In this document: positions 34,894-44,601 of the stretch, piece after piece | Layout of the letters: the number at the start of each line of letters is the position of its first letter | Position numbering within the stretch: position 1 is the first letter of the stretch | Source: Candidatus Geocrenenecus huangii | GTDB taxonomy: Archaea > Thermoproteota > Nitrososphaeria_A > Caldarchaeales > Wolframiiraptoraceae | Direction: 5' to 3' | NCBI GenBank assembly: GCA_023268155.1 | Contig: JALNKM010000001.1 | Coordinates: forward strand, 62,001-126,000 | Length of the DNA stretch: 64,000 nt | The notes under the pieces: generated by a model | What the model was told of the DNA's origin: nothing | Seen by the model: only the letters and a program-made list of their open reading frames with translations | The model's database searches: none | Translations under genes and position numbers: made by a program

Positions 34894-35100
34894 TACTTCT
34901 CCTCTCTTAGGAGTTAAACTTAAATTAATTCTTTCCGATGAGTCCACATCATTTTCTAAGTCTATTTCTAACTATGACGTATTGTATCTGTCAGGCGACA
35001 TAGAGTTACTATCCCGATGAGGTGATAGAATAGGTAGGCTAGGTCTGAGACATGTACGTGTTCTTCGAGAATCCCTAAAAAATAATAATTAATAGATTTG

Positions 35101-35406
35101 TCATATTCCGAGTTTATCAAGTTTCTTTTTAACTCGATTTACCGTGTCAGCCTTTAATGGTTTCGTAAACTCAGGAGCTTCTTGTTCTACTGTCTTCCTT
35201 TTTACGAATAAACCACATCTACCGTCTGGTAAAAGTTTGACTTGTATGCATTGAGAATAAGGACATTTGAAGCCAATGCAGGGGCTACTTACCCACCCGC
35301 ACCATGGTGGATTCTTCTTGAAATCTAGAACTTTTTTACCGCATCTAAAGAATCTACAGAGGGGGTTGCATATTTCAGTGGGCTCTCTACTAAGAACCCA
35401 TTCCAA
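35101..35406 (-). CDS. Small cysteine-rich protein of unknown function
   Basis: A 101-residue protein starting at TTG (the only possible in-frame start after a stop). Eight cysteines are grouped as CNPLCRFFRC, CGWVSSPCIGFKCPYSQC and a lone C in GRCGLFV, suggesting metal binding (zinc or Fe-S). The basic C-terminus (NRVKKKLDKLG) could contact nucleic acid. Conserved-looking in archaea by composition, but I cannot assign a family. Upstream surface-protein gene is 45 nt away, same strand. Confidence 0.65.
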   Translation of the reverse strand: MEWVLSREPTEICNPLCRFFRCGKKVLDFKKNPPWCGWVSSPCIGFKCPYSQCIQVKLLPDGRCGLFVKRKTVEQEAPEFTKPLKADTVNRVKKKLDKLGI

Positions 35407-35451
35407 TCCTTATTCACCCATTAATGCGCGTACGCCAGTATATTTATTGGG

Positions 35452-37206
35452 TTACTTGGTTATTAATCTTCTTTTCCTACTTCTATATATGGTATAGCCT
35501 CCGAGTATTACGAATATCAGGGAGGAGAATATTGACGCTGCTACCCCTAGGGTCTCTAGAGACACTATATTTCCGAGTAGAAGTACGTAGCTAGAAAGTT
35601 TAACAACATGCTCCGTAACTCTATCCACCAATATTGTCTCTTTCCAAACTAATCTTCCAGATATCTTTACATCTATGGTTGCGAGTCCTACATGTGGAAT
35701 AGTGAGGCTAGATAGCTTATCAATGGGGCCGCTGTAGAGTGTTTCACCGGCTAGTTTGACTACCAACTCACCTATTCTTACATCATTTCCGAAGGCGTCT
35801 ACAATTCTTATATTTAGTGGAAAGTTAATGCTCTCAATATCCAGGGTTAAAGACTCATTTAATATATTCAATTCGCTTCTATGCAATATTCTACCATCTT
35901 TGTATAGTTCTATCCTGTACTTCCCAGGTAAAATCTTGAACAGTATCGACCCATCCACGCTGGTTTTACCGTTGTAGCGATCTCCTAGGTCTAGATCTAT
36001 TAAAACAACATCGTACCCAGATAATGGCTGTTTATTGTAATCTCTCAAGAATATGTTAACACTTGACCTGGCTACTTTAAGAGTGAGGGTCGTCTTGGCG
36101 GATGAATGGTCGACCTTGCTCTCTATTATCTTCTTATTCAACTTGTATACCTGGACCATGTATTCTCCAGCCTCGGATACATCTCTCGATAGAGGCATAT
36201 TGGAAAATACCACTTTTCCATCTTCATCGGTCTGTTGCTGGATGAAGTCCAGAGATCTCTGATTGCTCAAGGAGACAGCTAGATTCTTTAATGGTCTACC
36301 TTCATCATCTAACACTGCTACTTCAATCCTTCCGAGGCCCAATATTAAGTCAATAGATTGAGACGAAGTTAGCATCCTCTTACTGGAATACACTGTGTAT
36401 TCTGTTTTTCCGATAGTATATGTTACGTTTATCGTGTACTGACCAACCCACTCAAAGATTGATGAAGGTATCTGAGTGAATCGCGCCACTCCTTTGTCCG
36501 TCCTTAATGTCTTTGTATAATTCCCAGCAACGAGCTTCACATTGGCCCTACTAACCTCCTCGCCCTCCATATTCAGAGTAGTTACATTTAATGTTAAAAG
36601 CTGGAGACTATAGTTAAGCTCATGTTCTGGAAAGATTATCTCTAGGTCATTTAGATACAGAACCCTATACCCATCGATATAAACAGCTAACTCGTAACTT
36701 TTGATGTCATCTAGAGATGTGTAGGGGATCCTGTTAAATTCTGCTTTACCATCATTGTTGGTTATAGCACTGTATTCAGTGATCCCGGTCCTGCTTGATA
36801 GTTTTATCTGTGCAGATGGGACAGGCTTTCCATCCAGATCACGCAACTTTATTTTTACAGTAGAGATATTTGCTACCACGACCTTGCTCGTTTCCTTCGG
36901 AAAGTCTATGAATGCTCTCGCTACGACTACTTTATCGAGTTTCGCCACGATACTGTAGGTCCCCTCCGTTACTTTACTGAACACCGCGTATCCAGTACTA
37001 TTAGTTATGAATCTATAGCTTTCATCTCCTTTTGTTATTGAGACCTCGACTCTTTCCAGTGGATTACCAGATGGGTCTACAATCCTTATTACTAGCTCTG
37101 GAGATTGAGCTCCCACCATGGATAGTAGGATGGTTGAGGCAAGCAGGACTATTGAGAGTACCTCTATTATTGACATGATTTTATCATAGGATTCAATCTT
37201 CATCAT
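35452..37206 (-). CDS. Exported surface protein with carboxypeptidase-regulatory/Cna-B-like repeats
   Basis: A 584-residue protein. A hydrophobic signal segment (about residues 12-33, ending near VGAQS) is followed by six or so beta-sandwich repeats of about 90 residues with signatures such as VDPSGNPLERVEVSITKGDE, LRDLDGKPVPSAQIKLSS, LDDEGRPLKNLAVSLSNQ and LRDYNKQPLSGYDVVLID. A C-terminal helix (about 553-575) with an RSRKRR stop-transfer anchors it in the membrane. Probably an adhesin, S-layer-associated or extracellular scaffold; substrate unknown. The nudix gene starts 30 nt upstream, same strand. Confidence 0.85.
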   Translation of the reverse strand: MMKIESYDKIMSIIEVLSIVLLASTILLSMVGAQSPELVIRIVDPSGNPLERVEVSITKGDESYRFITNSTGYAVFSKVTEGTYSIVAKLDKVVVARAFIDFPKETSKVVVANISTVKIKLRDLDGKPVPSAQIKLSSRTGITEYSAITNNDGKAEFNRIPYTSLDDIKSYELAVYIDGYRVLYLNDLEIIFPEHELNYSLQLLTLNVTTLNMEGEEVSRANVKLVAGNYTKTLRTDKGVARFTQIPSSIFEWVGQYTINVTYTIGKTEYTVYSSKRMLTSSQSIDLILGLGRIEVAVLDDEGRPLKNLAVSLSNQRSLDFIQQQTDEDGKVVFSNMPLSRDVSEAGEYMVQVYKLNKKIIESKVDHSSAKTTLTLKVARSSVNIFLRDYNKQPLSGYDVVLIDLDLGDRYNGKTSVDGSILFKILPGKYRIELYKDGRILHRSELNILNESLTLDIESINFPLNIRIVDAFGNDVRIGELVVKLAGETLYSGPIDKLSSLTIPHVGLATIDVKISGRLVWKETILVDRVTEHVVKLSSYVLLLGNIVSLETLGVAASIFSSLIFVILGGYTIYRSRKRRLITK

Positions 37207-37236
37207 TATCCATCACCATCGTGTCTCTAAACATTC

Positions 37237-37665
37237 TTATTTTTCCTTGTAAAGTTGAGTTAAGTATGCATGAGCTGCCTCTAAAACATTTCTAGCTGTT
37301 CTGAACGTAAGCTTCCTCATAGCTCTCGGATAATCTAACCATATATAGTCCTTGTGTTCGTATGATAGTCGGACGTCTTTAACATTTGATCTCGCGAGAT
37401 AGAAGACTACACGTTTTCTAACAAGCTCACCGAGTTTCCTATAATAGTATTCAATCTCTTTCCTAAAATCTTTGATTATCTCTATTTTGTCTAATCCTGT
37501 TTCTTCCCATACCTCTCTCCTAACAGTATCGAGTTCGGTTTCTCCTTCTTCGATAGCTCCTTTAGGGAAATCCCAATGACCTGCTTCATAATGTAGTAGA
37601 AGATATTCGATTAAACCCTCAGAGAGATAGAATACTACTGCACCTGCAGATCTTTCTTCCAACAT
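37237..37665 (-). CDS. Nudix hydrolase (diadenosine tetraphosphatase-like)
   Basis: A 142-residue Nudix domain. The Nudix box is GAIEEGETELDTVRREVWEETGL near residues 36-58 (core REVWEETG), with the catalytic glutamates in place. The early GAVVFYL and the YEHKDYIWLDYPRA tail match asymmetrical bis(5'-nucleosyl)-tetraphosphatases. A TATA-like box (minus-strand GTTATATATGG, near 37692-37702) lies about 30 nt upstream. Confidence 0.9.
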   Translation of the reverse strand: MLEERSAGAVVFYLSEGLIEYLLLHYEAGHWDFPKGAIEEGETELDTVRREVWEETGLDKIEIIKDFRKEIEYYYRKLGELVRKRVVFYLARSNVKDVRLSYEHKDYIWLDYPRAMRKLTFRTARNVLEAAHAYLTQLYKEK

Positions 37666-38012
37666 TTAGGACACCATCTAGACTAAATTTTCCATATATA
37701 ACCCAATTTAATAATATATTCTCAGAGAATGAGCAAAGAGTATGAGCATAAATCCGAAGGTGTAAATCATCGTTAATAAACCTTCACGCAGGGTTACGGG
37801 AAAGCCTAAGCCAAGTGATTTTTGTTTGGATTCGAATTTCCGGAATAGTAGAGAGATATTCTAACAATTATTTGGAGAATATGGTTATAATAGAGTATTT
37901 TAGAGACGACTAAAATCGGATTACTTAATAAGGAGGCTTACTCAAGATCCTTATCCTTTAAATTCCCAAAGCTATCTTGAAAACATATATGGTAGCTTAA
38001 ACAGTATATATC
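37666..38012. other. 347-nt intergenic region between divergent Nudix and coiled-coil genes
   Basis: Holds a promoter on each side (minus-strand TATATATGG near 37696 and plus-strand ACATATAT at 37984-37990, the latter 26 nt before the ATG at 38013) and a 13-nt dyad ATTCTC-A-GAGAAT at 37718-37730, about 25 nt upstream of the Nudix TATA box. I see no ORF, tRNA or C/D-box RNA in it. Confidence 0.5.
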
Positions 38013-38852
38013 ATGAAAAAAATCTTAAGAGTAAACAACAAGGCAATCTATCTTTTTTGTTCTATGATGACGCTGCTTATGTGTGTAACATTGGTCGAGC
38101 CATTCGTAAATGGTGCTAGCTACGAAATAGAATACTCTACGCTTGCTAGGAATGTAGATAAAGGCATCCCTTCAGGTGAACCAGTATTCATAACTGATTC
38201 CGGTCTTGGAGCAGTGTTTTTAACAACAGATAACTACGTATACTCGTATATTCGATTCAAAGAGATCAGGGGGCCATTCATTCTAACTACAGAGTGGTAC
38301 AGTCCCGAAGGACAACTATTCGCATCAACTATGCTTAAAGAGGAAACTAGTGAGAGTTATAGTGGATTATGGACTTGGTCGCGTATACCTATAGCCGGGA
38401 ACATCAATGAAGAGCAGACTGGATTATGGACTGTGAAGGTATACTTTAATGATGAGCTAATAACAGTCTCGAAATTTGTAATCCTGACACCATACCAAGC
38501 ATGGAGATTTATAGAAGTCTATGGAGAGATGAAAGAAGCAAACCAAGCATTACAGGACTCTCTTAACATGTGTGGACAGAAGCTACAAGAATCCGATAGT
38601 GAGATAGCCTTACTGGAATCGAAGAATCATGAACTTGAGAATAACCTAATGGATGCTAAAGCAAAATATGACGCATTATCTAAAGAACACTCTAAATTGG
38701 TTACCGAGATAAACACCCTCCAAGAAAAACTAAACAATACCCAAGCAGAACTTGACAACTTGAGCCTACAAAGACTCATATCTCTATTAGTGGCCATAGC
38801 CTCTGCATCAATAGCTATAATAGCAATAGTGATAAAAAGAAAGAAAGCCTAA
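38013..38852 (+). CDS. Exported coiled-coil membrane-anchored protein
   Basis: A 279-residue protein with an N-terminal signal segment (about residues 10-33), a beta-rich extracellular domain (about 40-165), a long coiled coil (about 175-250, with heptads such as ESDSEIALLESKNHELENNL and EKLNNTQAELDNLSLQ), and a C-terminal membrane helix (about 254-274) ending in KRKKA. This head-stalk-anchor order resembles S-layer stalk proteins such as SlaB; the assignment is inference. The TATA box spacing predicts a leaderless mRNA. A 31-nt palindrome follows the stop. Confidence 0.8.
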   Translation: MKKILRVNNKAIYLFCSMMTLLMCVTLVEPFVNGASYEIEYSTLARNVDKGIPSGEPVFITDSGLGAVFLTTDNYVYSYIRFKEIRGPFILTTEWYSPEGQLFASTMLKEETSESYSGLWTWSRIPIAGNINEEQTGLWTVKVYFNDELITVSKFVILTPYQAWRFIEVYGEMKEANQALQDSLNMCGQKLQESDSEIALLESKNHELENNLMDAKAKYDALSKEHSKLVTEINTLQEKLNNTQAELDNLSLQRLISLLVAIASASIAIIAIVIKRKKA

Positions 38853-38868
38853 CCATTTTCTCCAGACC

Positions 38869-38899
38869 CATGCATATGAAAAAGTTTTTCATATGCATG
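38869..38899 (+). terminator. Perfect 31-nt palindrome downstream of the coiled-coil gene
   Basis: CATGCATATGAAAAA at 38869-38883, a single G, then its exact reverse complement at 38885-38899, followed by a T-rich stretch (GATTTTTATTAT). It begins 17 nt after the stop. As RNA it would fold into a 12-13 bp hairpin, which could end or stabilise the transcript; as DNA it could be a dyad-binding site. Confidence 0.5.
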
Positions 38900-39026
38900 A
38901 TTTTTATTATGGTAATGCTGTTTAAAAAGTTCCACTTGGCAGTATGATATAATTCTCGTAAAATCTATGTCTTATGTCTTCCTTTAATAGAAATAGATTA
39001 ATTCTGCAATTTTGTTATCTATCTTG

Positions 39027-40472
39027 ATGTTCGAGGATTTCTTGAGGGAGGCTATAGATTATGCTTTAAGCATTGGGGCAAGTTATGCCGAAGCCAGATA
39101 CCAGAAAGATTCCGTAGAATCAGTAATGCTTAAGAACGGCGTTCCAGAGATCTCCGCATCATCTATCCATAAAGGCATAGCTGTAAGAGTACTGGTCGGG
39201 AACTCGCTTGGCTTCGCATCTACAAGCACGTTGACTAAAGCATCTGTCAGAAAGATCATAGAAGATGCTATCGCTATGTCTAGAGCTGCTTCTAAGATAA
39301 TCGTAAAGGGAGAGTCGCTAGGAGAAGGAAGGATATGTAGAGGGTCTGTCAATATAAAGCCAAGAGTCAAATGGTCTACAATCGACACGGAAGACAAAAT
39401 AGAATACCTGAGAGATATAGATAGAAGTATTCTTGAAGCTTCAGATAAGATTGGGGTGAAGCTTCCCTCCAGAATACTAACCTTTGAGAAATGGGAGTTA
39501 GAGAAACATGTTGTAAATAGTGATGGCGCAGATGTAGTACATATCGTTCCAAGGACTATGGCCAGCTACATTTTAACTCTATACCACCCTCAGAAAGGAA
39601 CCCTCCAGAGGATACAGGAGCTAGGAGAATCCAGAGGCTGGGAAGCAGTAGAAAAATGGAATCTAGTAGAAACATTAAGAGACGAAGTAGAGAATCTATG
39701 TAATATACTTCTTAATGGTGTTGAGCCTCCGAAGGATGTGGTAGACGTAGTAGTCGGGTCAGAGGTTGTAGGACTGATATGTCATGAGTCGGCCGGACAT
39801 CCAGCTGAAGCCGATAGAGTATTGGGTAGAGAAGCAGCACAAGCAGGTGAAACGTACGTTAAGCCTAACATGATTGGTGAAAGAATAGGTTCAGAAATTG
39901 TGACTGTCGTCGACGATCCTAGGATCCCTGGATCTTTTGGCTACTATCTATATGATGAGGAAGGCGTAGAAGCTAGGGAGAGGGTCTTAATTGGTAATGG
40001 AGTAATAAATGAGCTCCTGCATAATAGAGAGACGGCGAAAGTGTTCAACGTTGAAAGTAATGGTTCTGCGAGGGCAAGCCAATATGATCGTGAACCTATA
40101 ATACGGATGGCTAACACGTTCATGAAGCCTGGGGATTACACTTTCCATGAATTGTTAGAAGACATCTCACTAGGGGTATACATTAAGTCAAACCAGGAAT
40201 GGAATATAGATGATAAGAGATGGAATCAGAGATATGTAGGTGTAGAGGCATACAAGATTGTTGATGGAGAAATTCGTGAACCTGTGAGAAACCCCGTGCT
40301 AGAGATTACGACAAGAGATTTCTATTCTTCAATAGATGCTATTGGAAGAAAGCTTTTCTTTAAAGCTGGGTATTGTGGTAAGAGCGAGCCCATGCAAGCT
40401 ATACCTGTCTGGTTTGGAGGACCAGACGTTAGACTCAGAAAAGTAAGGATAAGCGCTAGACCAACACAATGA
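39027..40472 (+). CDS. tldD: TldD/PmbA-family metalloprotease (TldD)
   Basis: A 481-residue TldD. The zinc-binding HExxxH is visible as ICHESAGHPAEAD near residue 253, with the downstream GSFGYYLYDEEGVEARERVLI block near 310 and a C-terminal GGPDVRLRKVRISA. TldD works with TldE as a heterodimer that degrades unfolded peptides; no TldE gene lies beside it here. I replaced an upstream TTG with the ATG giving MFEDFLREAI. Confidence 0.93.
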   Translation: MFEDFLREAIDYALSIGASYAEARYQKDSVESVMLKNGVPEISASSIHKGIAVRVLVGNSLGFASTSTLTKASVRKIIEDAIAMSRAASKIIVKGESLGEGRICRGSVNIKPRVKWSTIDTEDKIEYLRDIDRSILEASDKIGVKLPSRILTFEKWELEKHVVNSDGADVVHIVPRTMASYILTLYHPQKGTLQRIQELGESRGWEAVEKWNLVETLRDEVENLCNILLNGVEPPKDVVDVVVGSEVVGLICHESAGHPAEADRVLGREAAQAGETYVKPNMIGERIGSEIVTVVDDPRIPGSFGYYLYDEEGVEARERVLIGNGVINELLHNRETAKVFNVESNGSARASQYDREPIIRMANTFMKPGDYTFHELLEDISLGVYIKSNQEWNIDDKRWNQRYVGVEAYKIVDGEIREPVRNPVLEITTRDFYSSIDAIGRKLFFKAGYCGKSEPMQAIPVWFGGPDVRLRKVRISARPTQ

Positions 40473-40553
40473 GGGATAATCTCGTTTAACATTCTTCAGG
40501 CTTTTAAGATAATATGTCTATCTCAACTTGAGAACGGGAAAGATGTTGATGAT

Positions 40554-41813
40554 CTAATTTTTTATCTTTACCCTATCCATTATAAAGGAGAATGGGTGTC
40601 TAACCTCTACTGAAGAATTGTTTCTTATCTGGAACCTGCAGGTCTCGCTCTGGGAAGCAACAGGCAATTTCATCCTTTTTAACTCATTAAACAAGTTTAA
40701 GCCAATCTCGATCGATTCTGAATGATGTTTCTTGTTCATCCCCCAGACCCCACCGATACCGCAACACCTGTCAATTTCTTTTAACGTGTATCCAGCCGAC
40801 GTCAACAACCTTCTAATATCTTTGGTTAATCCAGAAGCCTTAGTAAAACAGCTATGATGATAGACGATTTGGGCCTCTGGGTTCTTATCAAAGTCTATCG
40901 CATCTTCTTCGTATTCTTTTAATAAGAGTTCGATTATGTCTATCGTGTTCTCGGAGACTATTCTCGATTTACTGTCGCCTAGAAGTTCAGGATAGTCTTT
41001 TTTTAGAGCGAGATATGCAGCCGGTGAACTAGTCAATACTCTGGCCCCATCTTGAATAGCTGAATAAAGATTTTCAGTATTCTCCTTCGCGATCCTGTAA
41101 GCTTCATCTATTAATCCCTCTTCTAAGAGAAGTGTTCCAGCTTCTCTTTGAGATGGGGCCACAACGACGTATCCGAGATTTTCAACTAATCCAACGATTT
41201 TCTTCCCTAAATCTACTTCATGATAATTTGTGAATACATCTATAAAGTACGCTAGCTTTCCTCTATGACTTTGACGTTTCTCTCTTTTATTGATCCACTT
41301 CTCTAGACTAGTATAGAATGTGGGAAAATCCACATCCCTACTTATTTCAGCAACTACTTCAAGCAATAGTTTCCCTATGTATGAATGTAGAAGAAGATTC
41401 GATAAGCTGGAGACGCTAGAGAGCAGCTTCAGCATACTACCATAACGGATGAGTATCGTTCTTCTAAGATAACTTCTCTCCCTATTGAATTGTTTTACTC
41501 TCCAGATTAAATTTGGTATCCTGACGCCGGGTGGGCAGACCTCCATGCATCTTCTACATCCAAAACAGTACTCCATCAATTCCTGTATCTTCTCATCCGA
41601 TAGAGACTTATCTAGGATGTTTGAGAAATAGGCTTGGAGAAGTATCAGCCTACCTCTCGAAGTTAGGGAGGCCATGAAGGCTCTGGATATGGTGGATGTC
41701 GGGCATACACTATTGCAGAATCCACATCTTATACACTTCCATACATCTTCCAAGTATTCTCCTAGTTTCTTCTCTAACTTTACTTTTTCCCGCATAATCA
41801 TCTTTCGCCACAT
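40554..41813 (-). CDS. Fe-S subunit of a 2-hydroxyacid (glycolate/D-lactate) oxidase
   Basis: A 419-residue protein. Two [4Fe-4S] motifs at the N-terminus (CIRCGFCNSVCPT near residue 26; CFGCRRCMEVCPPG near residue 88) and two cysteine-rich CCG-type domains (HHSCFTKASG near 320, DRCCGIGGVWG near 348) match GlcF/LldE-type proteins that take electrons from a flavoprotein. The adjoining GlcD-like gene ends directly before its start. Confidence 0.9.
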   Translation of the reverse strand: MWRKMIMREKVKLEKKLGEYLEDVWKCIRCGFCNSVCPTSTISRAFMASLTSRGRLILLQAYFSNILDKSLSDEKIQELMEYCFGCRRCMEVCPPGVRIPNLIWRVKQFNRERSYLRRTILIRYGSMLKLLSSVSSLSNLLLHSYIGKLLLEVVAEISRDVDFPTFYTSLEKWINKREKRQSHRGKLAYFIDVFTNYHEVDLGKKIVGLVENLGYVVVAPSQREAGTLLLEEGLIDEAYRIAKENTENLYSAIQDGARVLTSSPAAYLALKKDYPELLGDSKSRIVSENTIDIIELLLKEYEEDAIDFDKNPEAQIVYHHSCFTKASGLTKDIRRLLTSAGYTLKEIDRCCGIGGVWGMNKKHHSESIEIGLNLFNELKRMKLPVASQSETCRFQIRNNSSVEVRHPFSFIMDRVKIKN

Positions 41814-43217
41814 TCAAGAGACTACTTCTTCTAGATCGAAGATTATACCCGGGGACAATATACATTTAGGATCGATCATTCTTTTTATCTTCAGCATCAA
41901 ATCGTATGCTTCCCTAAATTGTTGCTTAACGAACTTCTTCTTCTCAGTACCTATTCCGTGTTCTCCGGATAATGCTCCACCTACATTGATCGCCCATCTT
42001 GTAAGTTCATCGTTTGCTCTATGGAGGTATTCAACTTTTTCCTTGTCGTTTCCAGCAGACCAGTGTACGTGAAGATTCCCATCCCCAAAATGACCGATGA
42101 CAGATGAATGGACTCCATGCTTCATCCCCAATTCGTACGCTTTCTGAACGGCCTCATGTAATTTCGAGATCGGTACGACTACATCACTAATGATCATGTA
42201 TCTTCCGAGTCTAAGAGTGGCTGGGTAAGCCCCCTTCCTAGCAGCCCATAAGACTTCTCTTTCTTCAGCATCTCTTGCAACTCTTACTTCGACAGCTCTA
42301 TTTTCCTCGAATACACTAACACATTTCTCCATCATCTCCGTAGCCGCTATCTTTGTTCCATGAGTCTCAACTAGGAGTAATGCCTTGGACTCTGGGAGAT
42401 GAATCTTCTTGTATTCGGCGACCGCCTTCATCATCTTCTCATCCATGAACTCTATTGCCGCTACATCTAATCCTCTTCTAACAATTTGGTATACTGTTTT
42501 TACTGCAGACTCAACTGATGGGAAGAAGGCTACCGCTGTCTGGAGAGACTCAGGCAGGTTCCTAAGTCTGAGAGTTATCTCTGTGAAGACCCCTAACGTT
42601 CCTTGAGAACCTATCATCATCTTCAAGATGTCGAATCCGGTAGAGTACTTGAAAGTTCTACTGCCAACCGTTACGACCCTACCGTCTGAGAGTACTACTT
42701 TTAGACCCAGCACGTATTCTCTTGTCGTCCCATATTTCACTGCTTTCAATCCAGATGAATTCGATGCCACCATCCCTCCGATCGTGCACCATGAACCACT
42801 AGAAGGATCTGGAGGAAAGAATAAACCATACTTTTCTAATTCTTTATTCAACTTATCGTAGATTATTCCAGGCTGAACTTTCACCTGCATATCTTCTTCG
42901 TAAATCTCTATTATCCTATTCATCTTGACAAGGCTTAGAACTATGCCGCCGTAGATTGGGGCGACACCGGTTAAACCTGTACCTCCACCTCTCGGGTAAA
43001 CCGGAATCCTTCTCTCATAAGCGTATCTCAGTATTTCAGCTACTTGTTCGGAAGATTCAGGCCACACAACGGTCTCAGGCTTATAGAACTCGCCAGGGTA
43101 TGCATCAACGGAATTAGCTATTAACTCTTCTTCACTCGTCGATACATTCCCGCTTCCTAGAAGCTTCTCAAAAAATTCCACATCCATACCTGATATCTTG
43201 TTAAAATAGTTCGCCAT
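41814..43217 (-). CDS. FAD-binding 2-hydroxyacid oxidase subunit (GlcD/D-lactate dehydrogenase family)
   Basis: A 467-residue VAO/PCMH flavoprotein. FAD loop YPRGGGTGLTGVAPIYGG near residues 75-92, the substrate-site region VIGHFGDGNLHVHWSAG near residue 380 and the C-terminal SGEHGIGTEKKKF near 425 are intact. Oxidises glycolate, D-lactate or a related 2-hydroxyacid and passes electrons to the Fe-S subunit; the stop abuts that gene's start. Substrate is not readable from sequence. Confidence 0.92.
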   Translation of the reverse strand: MANYFNKISGMDVEFFEKLLGSGNVSTSEEELIANSVDAYPGEFYKPETVVWPESSEQVAEILRYAYERRIPVYPRGGGTGLTGVAPIYGGIVLSLVKMNRIIEIYEEDMQVKVQPGIIYDKLNKELEKYGLFFPPDPSSGSWCTIGGMVASNSSGLKAVKYGTTREYVLGLKVVLSDGRVVTVGSRTFKYSTGFDILKMMIGSQGTLGVFTEITLRLRNLPESLQTAVAFFPSVESAVKTVYQIVRRGLDVAAIEFMDEKMMKAVAEYKKIHLPESKALLLVETHGTKIAATEMMEKCVSVFEENRAVEVRVARDAEEREVLWAARKGAYPATLRLGRYMIISDVVVPISKLHEAVQKAYELGMKHGVHSSVIGHFGDGNLHVHWSAGNDKEKVEYLHRANDELTRWAINVGGALSGEHGIGTEKKKFVKQQFREAYDLMLKIKRMIDPKCILSPGIIFDLEEVVS

Positions 43218-43309
43218 CTATTCCTCTACCGACGAATAACGGCAACCATATATTTAGTTTTATTTTTCTACTAGAAATATGAAAAATAAGTGGAGATGTA
43301 TTGCTGGTT

Positions 43310-44575
43310 TTACCAGTTATGTAGGCTCTTCCGATATATCTCGAATATATCTTCTATAGTGGTAAGCCTCGGGCTTACCGCAAGCAATCTTTGTTGTAGT
43401 ATAGCTCCTTCAGACAATTCTTTCAAATCTTTTTCTTCGAATCCAAACTCACTTATACCTGAAGGTAAATTAACATCTTTCATCAACTTTATCAATGCTT
43501 CTTTAGCAATCGCTGCCGCCTCTCTAATAGTTAGCCCATCAGTTTTCTCTCCTAGAAGTTGAGCTATCTTAGCAAGTTTATAGGGAACTATCGGTTCGAG
43601 AAACTCTAGCATCGCTGGCCCCGTAACGGCTACTGTTATACCATGTGGAAGGTCATGCCTCCTGCCTGCGATCGGATACGCTAACGCATGCGAGATATGT
43701 ACTCCAGCGTTTCCAAATGCTCCACCCAAGTGGGCTGCCAACAGCATGTTCCTGCGAGCCTCCATATCGTAAGGATTATAGTATGCTCTCCTCAAGTATT
43801 TTCCAATGAGCTCCATGGCTTTTTCAACAAATATATCTGAGACGGGATTTGAACCAATGTATACAGGTCTCTTGTCGGGGGAAGACGGTCTAGGTCTACA
43901 ATTGTATGGTATCGCAGTATAGCATTCGATACAATGCATTAGAGCGTCTATCCCAGTCGATGCAGTGTAATATGGTGGTAATGTGATTGTGAGTACAGGA
44001 TCTAACAAAGCGTAAGAAGGTAGAAGATATGGATTAGATATACCTACTTTCAGCTTCTCTTTAGTAAGGTCGACTATTGCAACAGGGGTATTTTCACTTC
44101 CTGTCCCAGCTGTAGTTGGCAGGCATATTAACGGTTTTAGAGGCCCAGGTACCGGCTTTCCACCTCCTGTAGGAGGAGCGATATAATCTTTGAATTGTGG
44201 AGTGGGGTACGTGGTATAGAGGTTTATCATTTTAGCGGTATCGATCGATGATCCGCCGCCGACTGCTATGAAGCCATCATAATCCCTACCGCTAGCAAAT
44301 TCGATTGCCTTGATTACTTCTGTATCTATTGGCTCGATATGCGTGCCGTCAAATATATCGGACTTTATGCCCTCTTCATCAAGGTACTCTTTTATCCTTG
44401 AAGGAATCCTCGTATTTTCATTGATATTCTTGTCTGTAACTATCAATGCTTTCTTTATTCCTAGTCTTCTCGCCTCGTATCCGATTTCTGAGCTGACCCC
44501 TTCTCCAAACTTTACCTGAACATTTCTAACTGTAAATACTGTGTCATTGGGGGAGATATAGATGAGAGACGACAT
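43310..44575 (-). CDS. Iron-containing alcohol dehydrogenase (group III)
   Basis: A 421-residue NAD(P)-dependent Fe-ADH. The nucleotide loop GGGSSIDTAKMIN near residue 102, SGTGSENTP-like segment (TTAGTGSENTPVAIVD), metal ligands in TGIDALMHCIE near residue 200, and HALAYPIAGRRHDLPHG near residue 282 are present. Start moved from TTG to the ATG giving MSSLIYIS. Lies with the 2-hydroxyacid oxidase pair and metallo-hydrolase on the same strand, suggesting a pathway from alcohol/aldehyde to hydroxyacid. Confidence 0.92.
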   Translation of the reverse strand: MSSLIYISPNDTVFTVRNVQVKFGEGVSSEIGYEARRLGIKKALIVTDKNINENTRIPSRIKEYLDEEGIKSDIFDGTHIEPIDTEVIKAIEFASGRDYDGFIAVGGGSSIDTAKMINLYTTYPTPQFKDYIAPPTGGGKPVPGPLKPLICLPTTAGTGSENTPVAIVDLTKEKLKVGISNPYLLPSYALLDPVLTITLPPYYTASTGIDALMHCIECYTAIPYNCRPRPSSPDKRPVYIGSNPVSDIFVEKAMELIGKYLRRAYYNPYDMEARRNMLLAAHLGGAFGNAGVHISHALAYPIAGRRHDLPHGITVAVTGPAMLEFLEPIVPYKLAKIAQLLGEKTDGLTIREAAAIAKEALIKLMKDVNLPSGISEFGFEEKDLKELSEGAILQQRLLAVSPRLTTIEDIFEIYRKSLHNW

Positions 44576-44601
44576 CCTCAAACTCTCCTTCAGCTATCCA
44601 C

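Noticed and set aside
34948-35100. Possible C/D-box RNA (GTGATAG...CTGA, plus strand)
   Set aside because: Spacing of 16 nt and no second C'/D pair; too weak.
37666-38012. Possible structured RNA (GAAGGT...ACCTTC pairing)
   Set aside because: Only a 6-bp stem with a long loop; nothing resembling RNase P, SRP or a riboswitch.
43840-43860. tRNA-like T-arm sequence GGGATTTGAACC
   Set aside because: Lies inside the Fe-alcohol dehydrogenase gene and no acceptor or anticodon stem can be formed around it.
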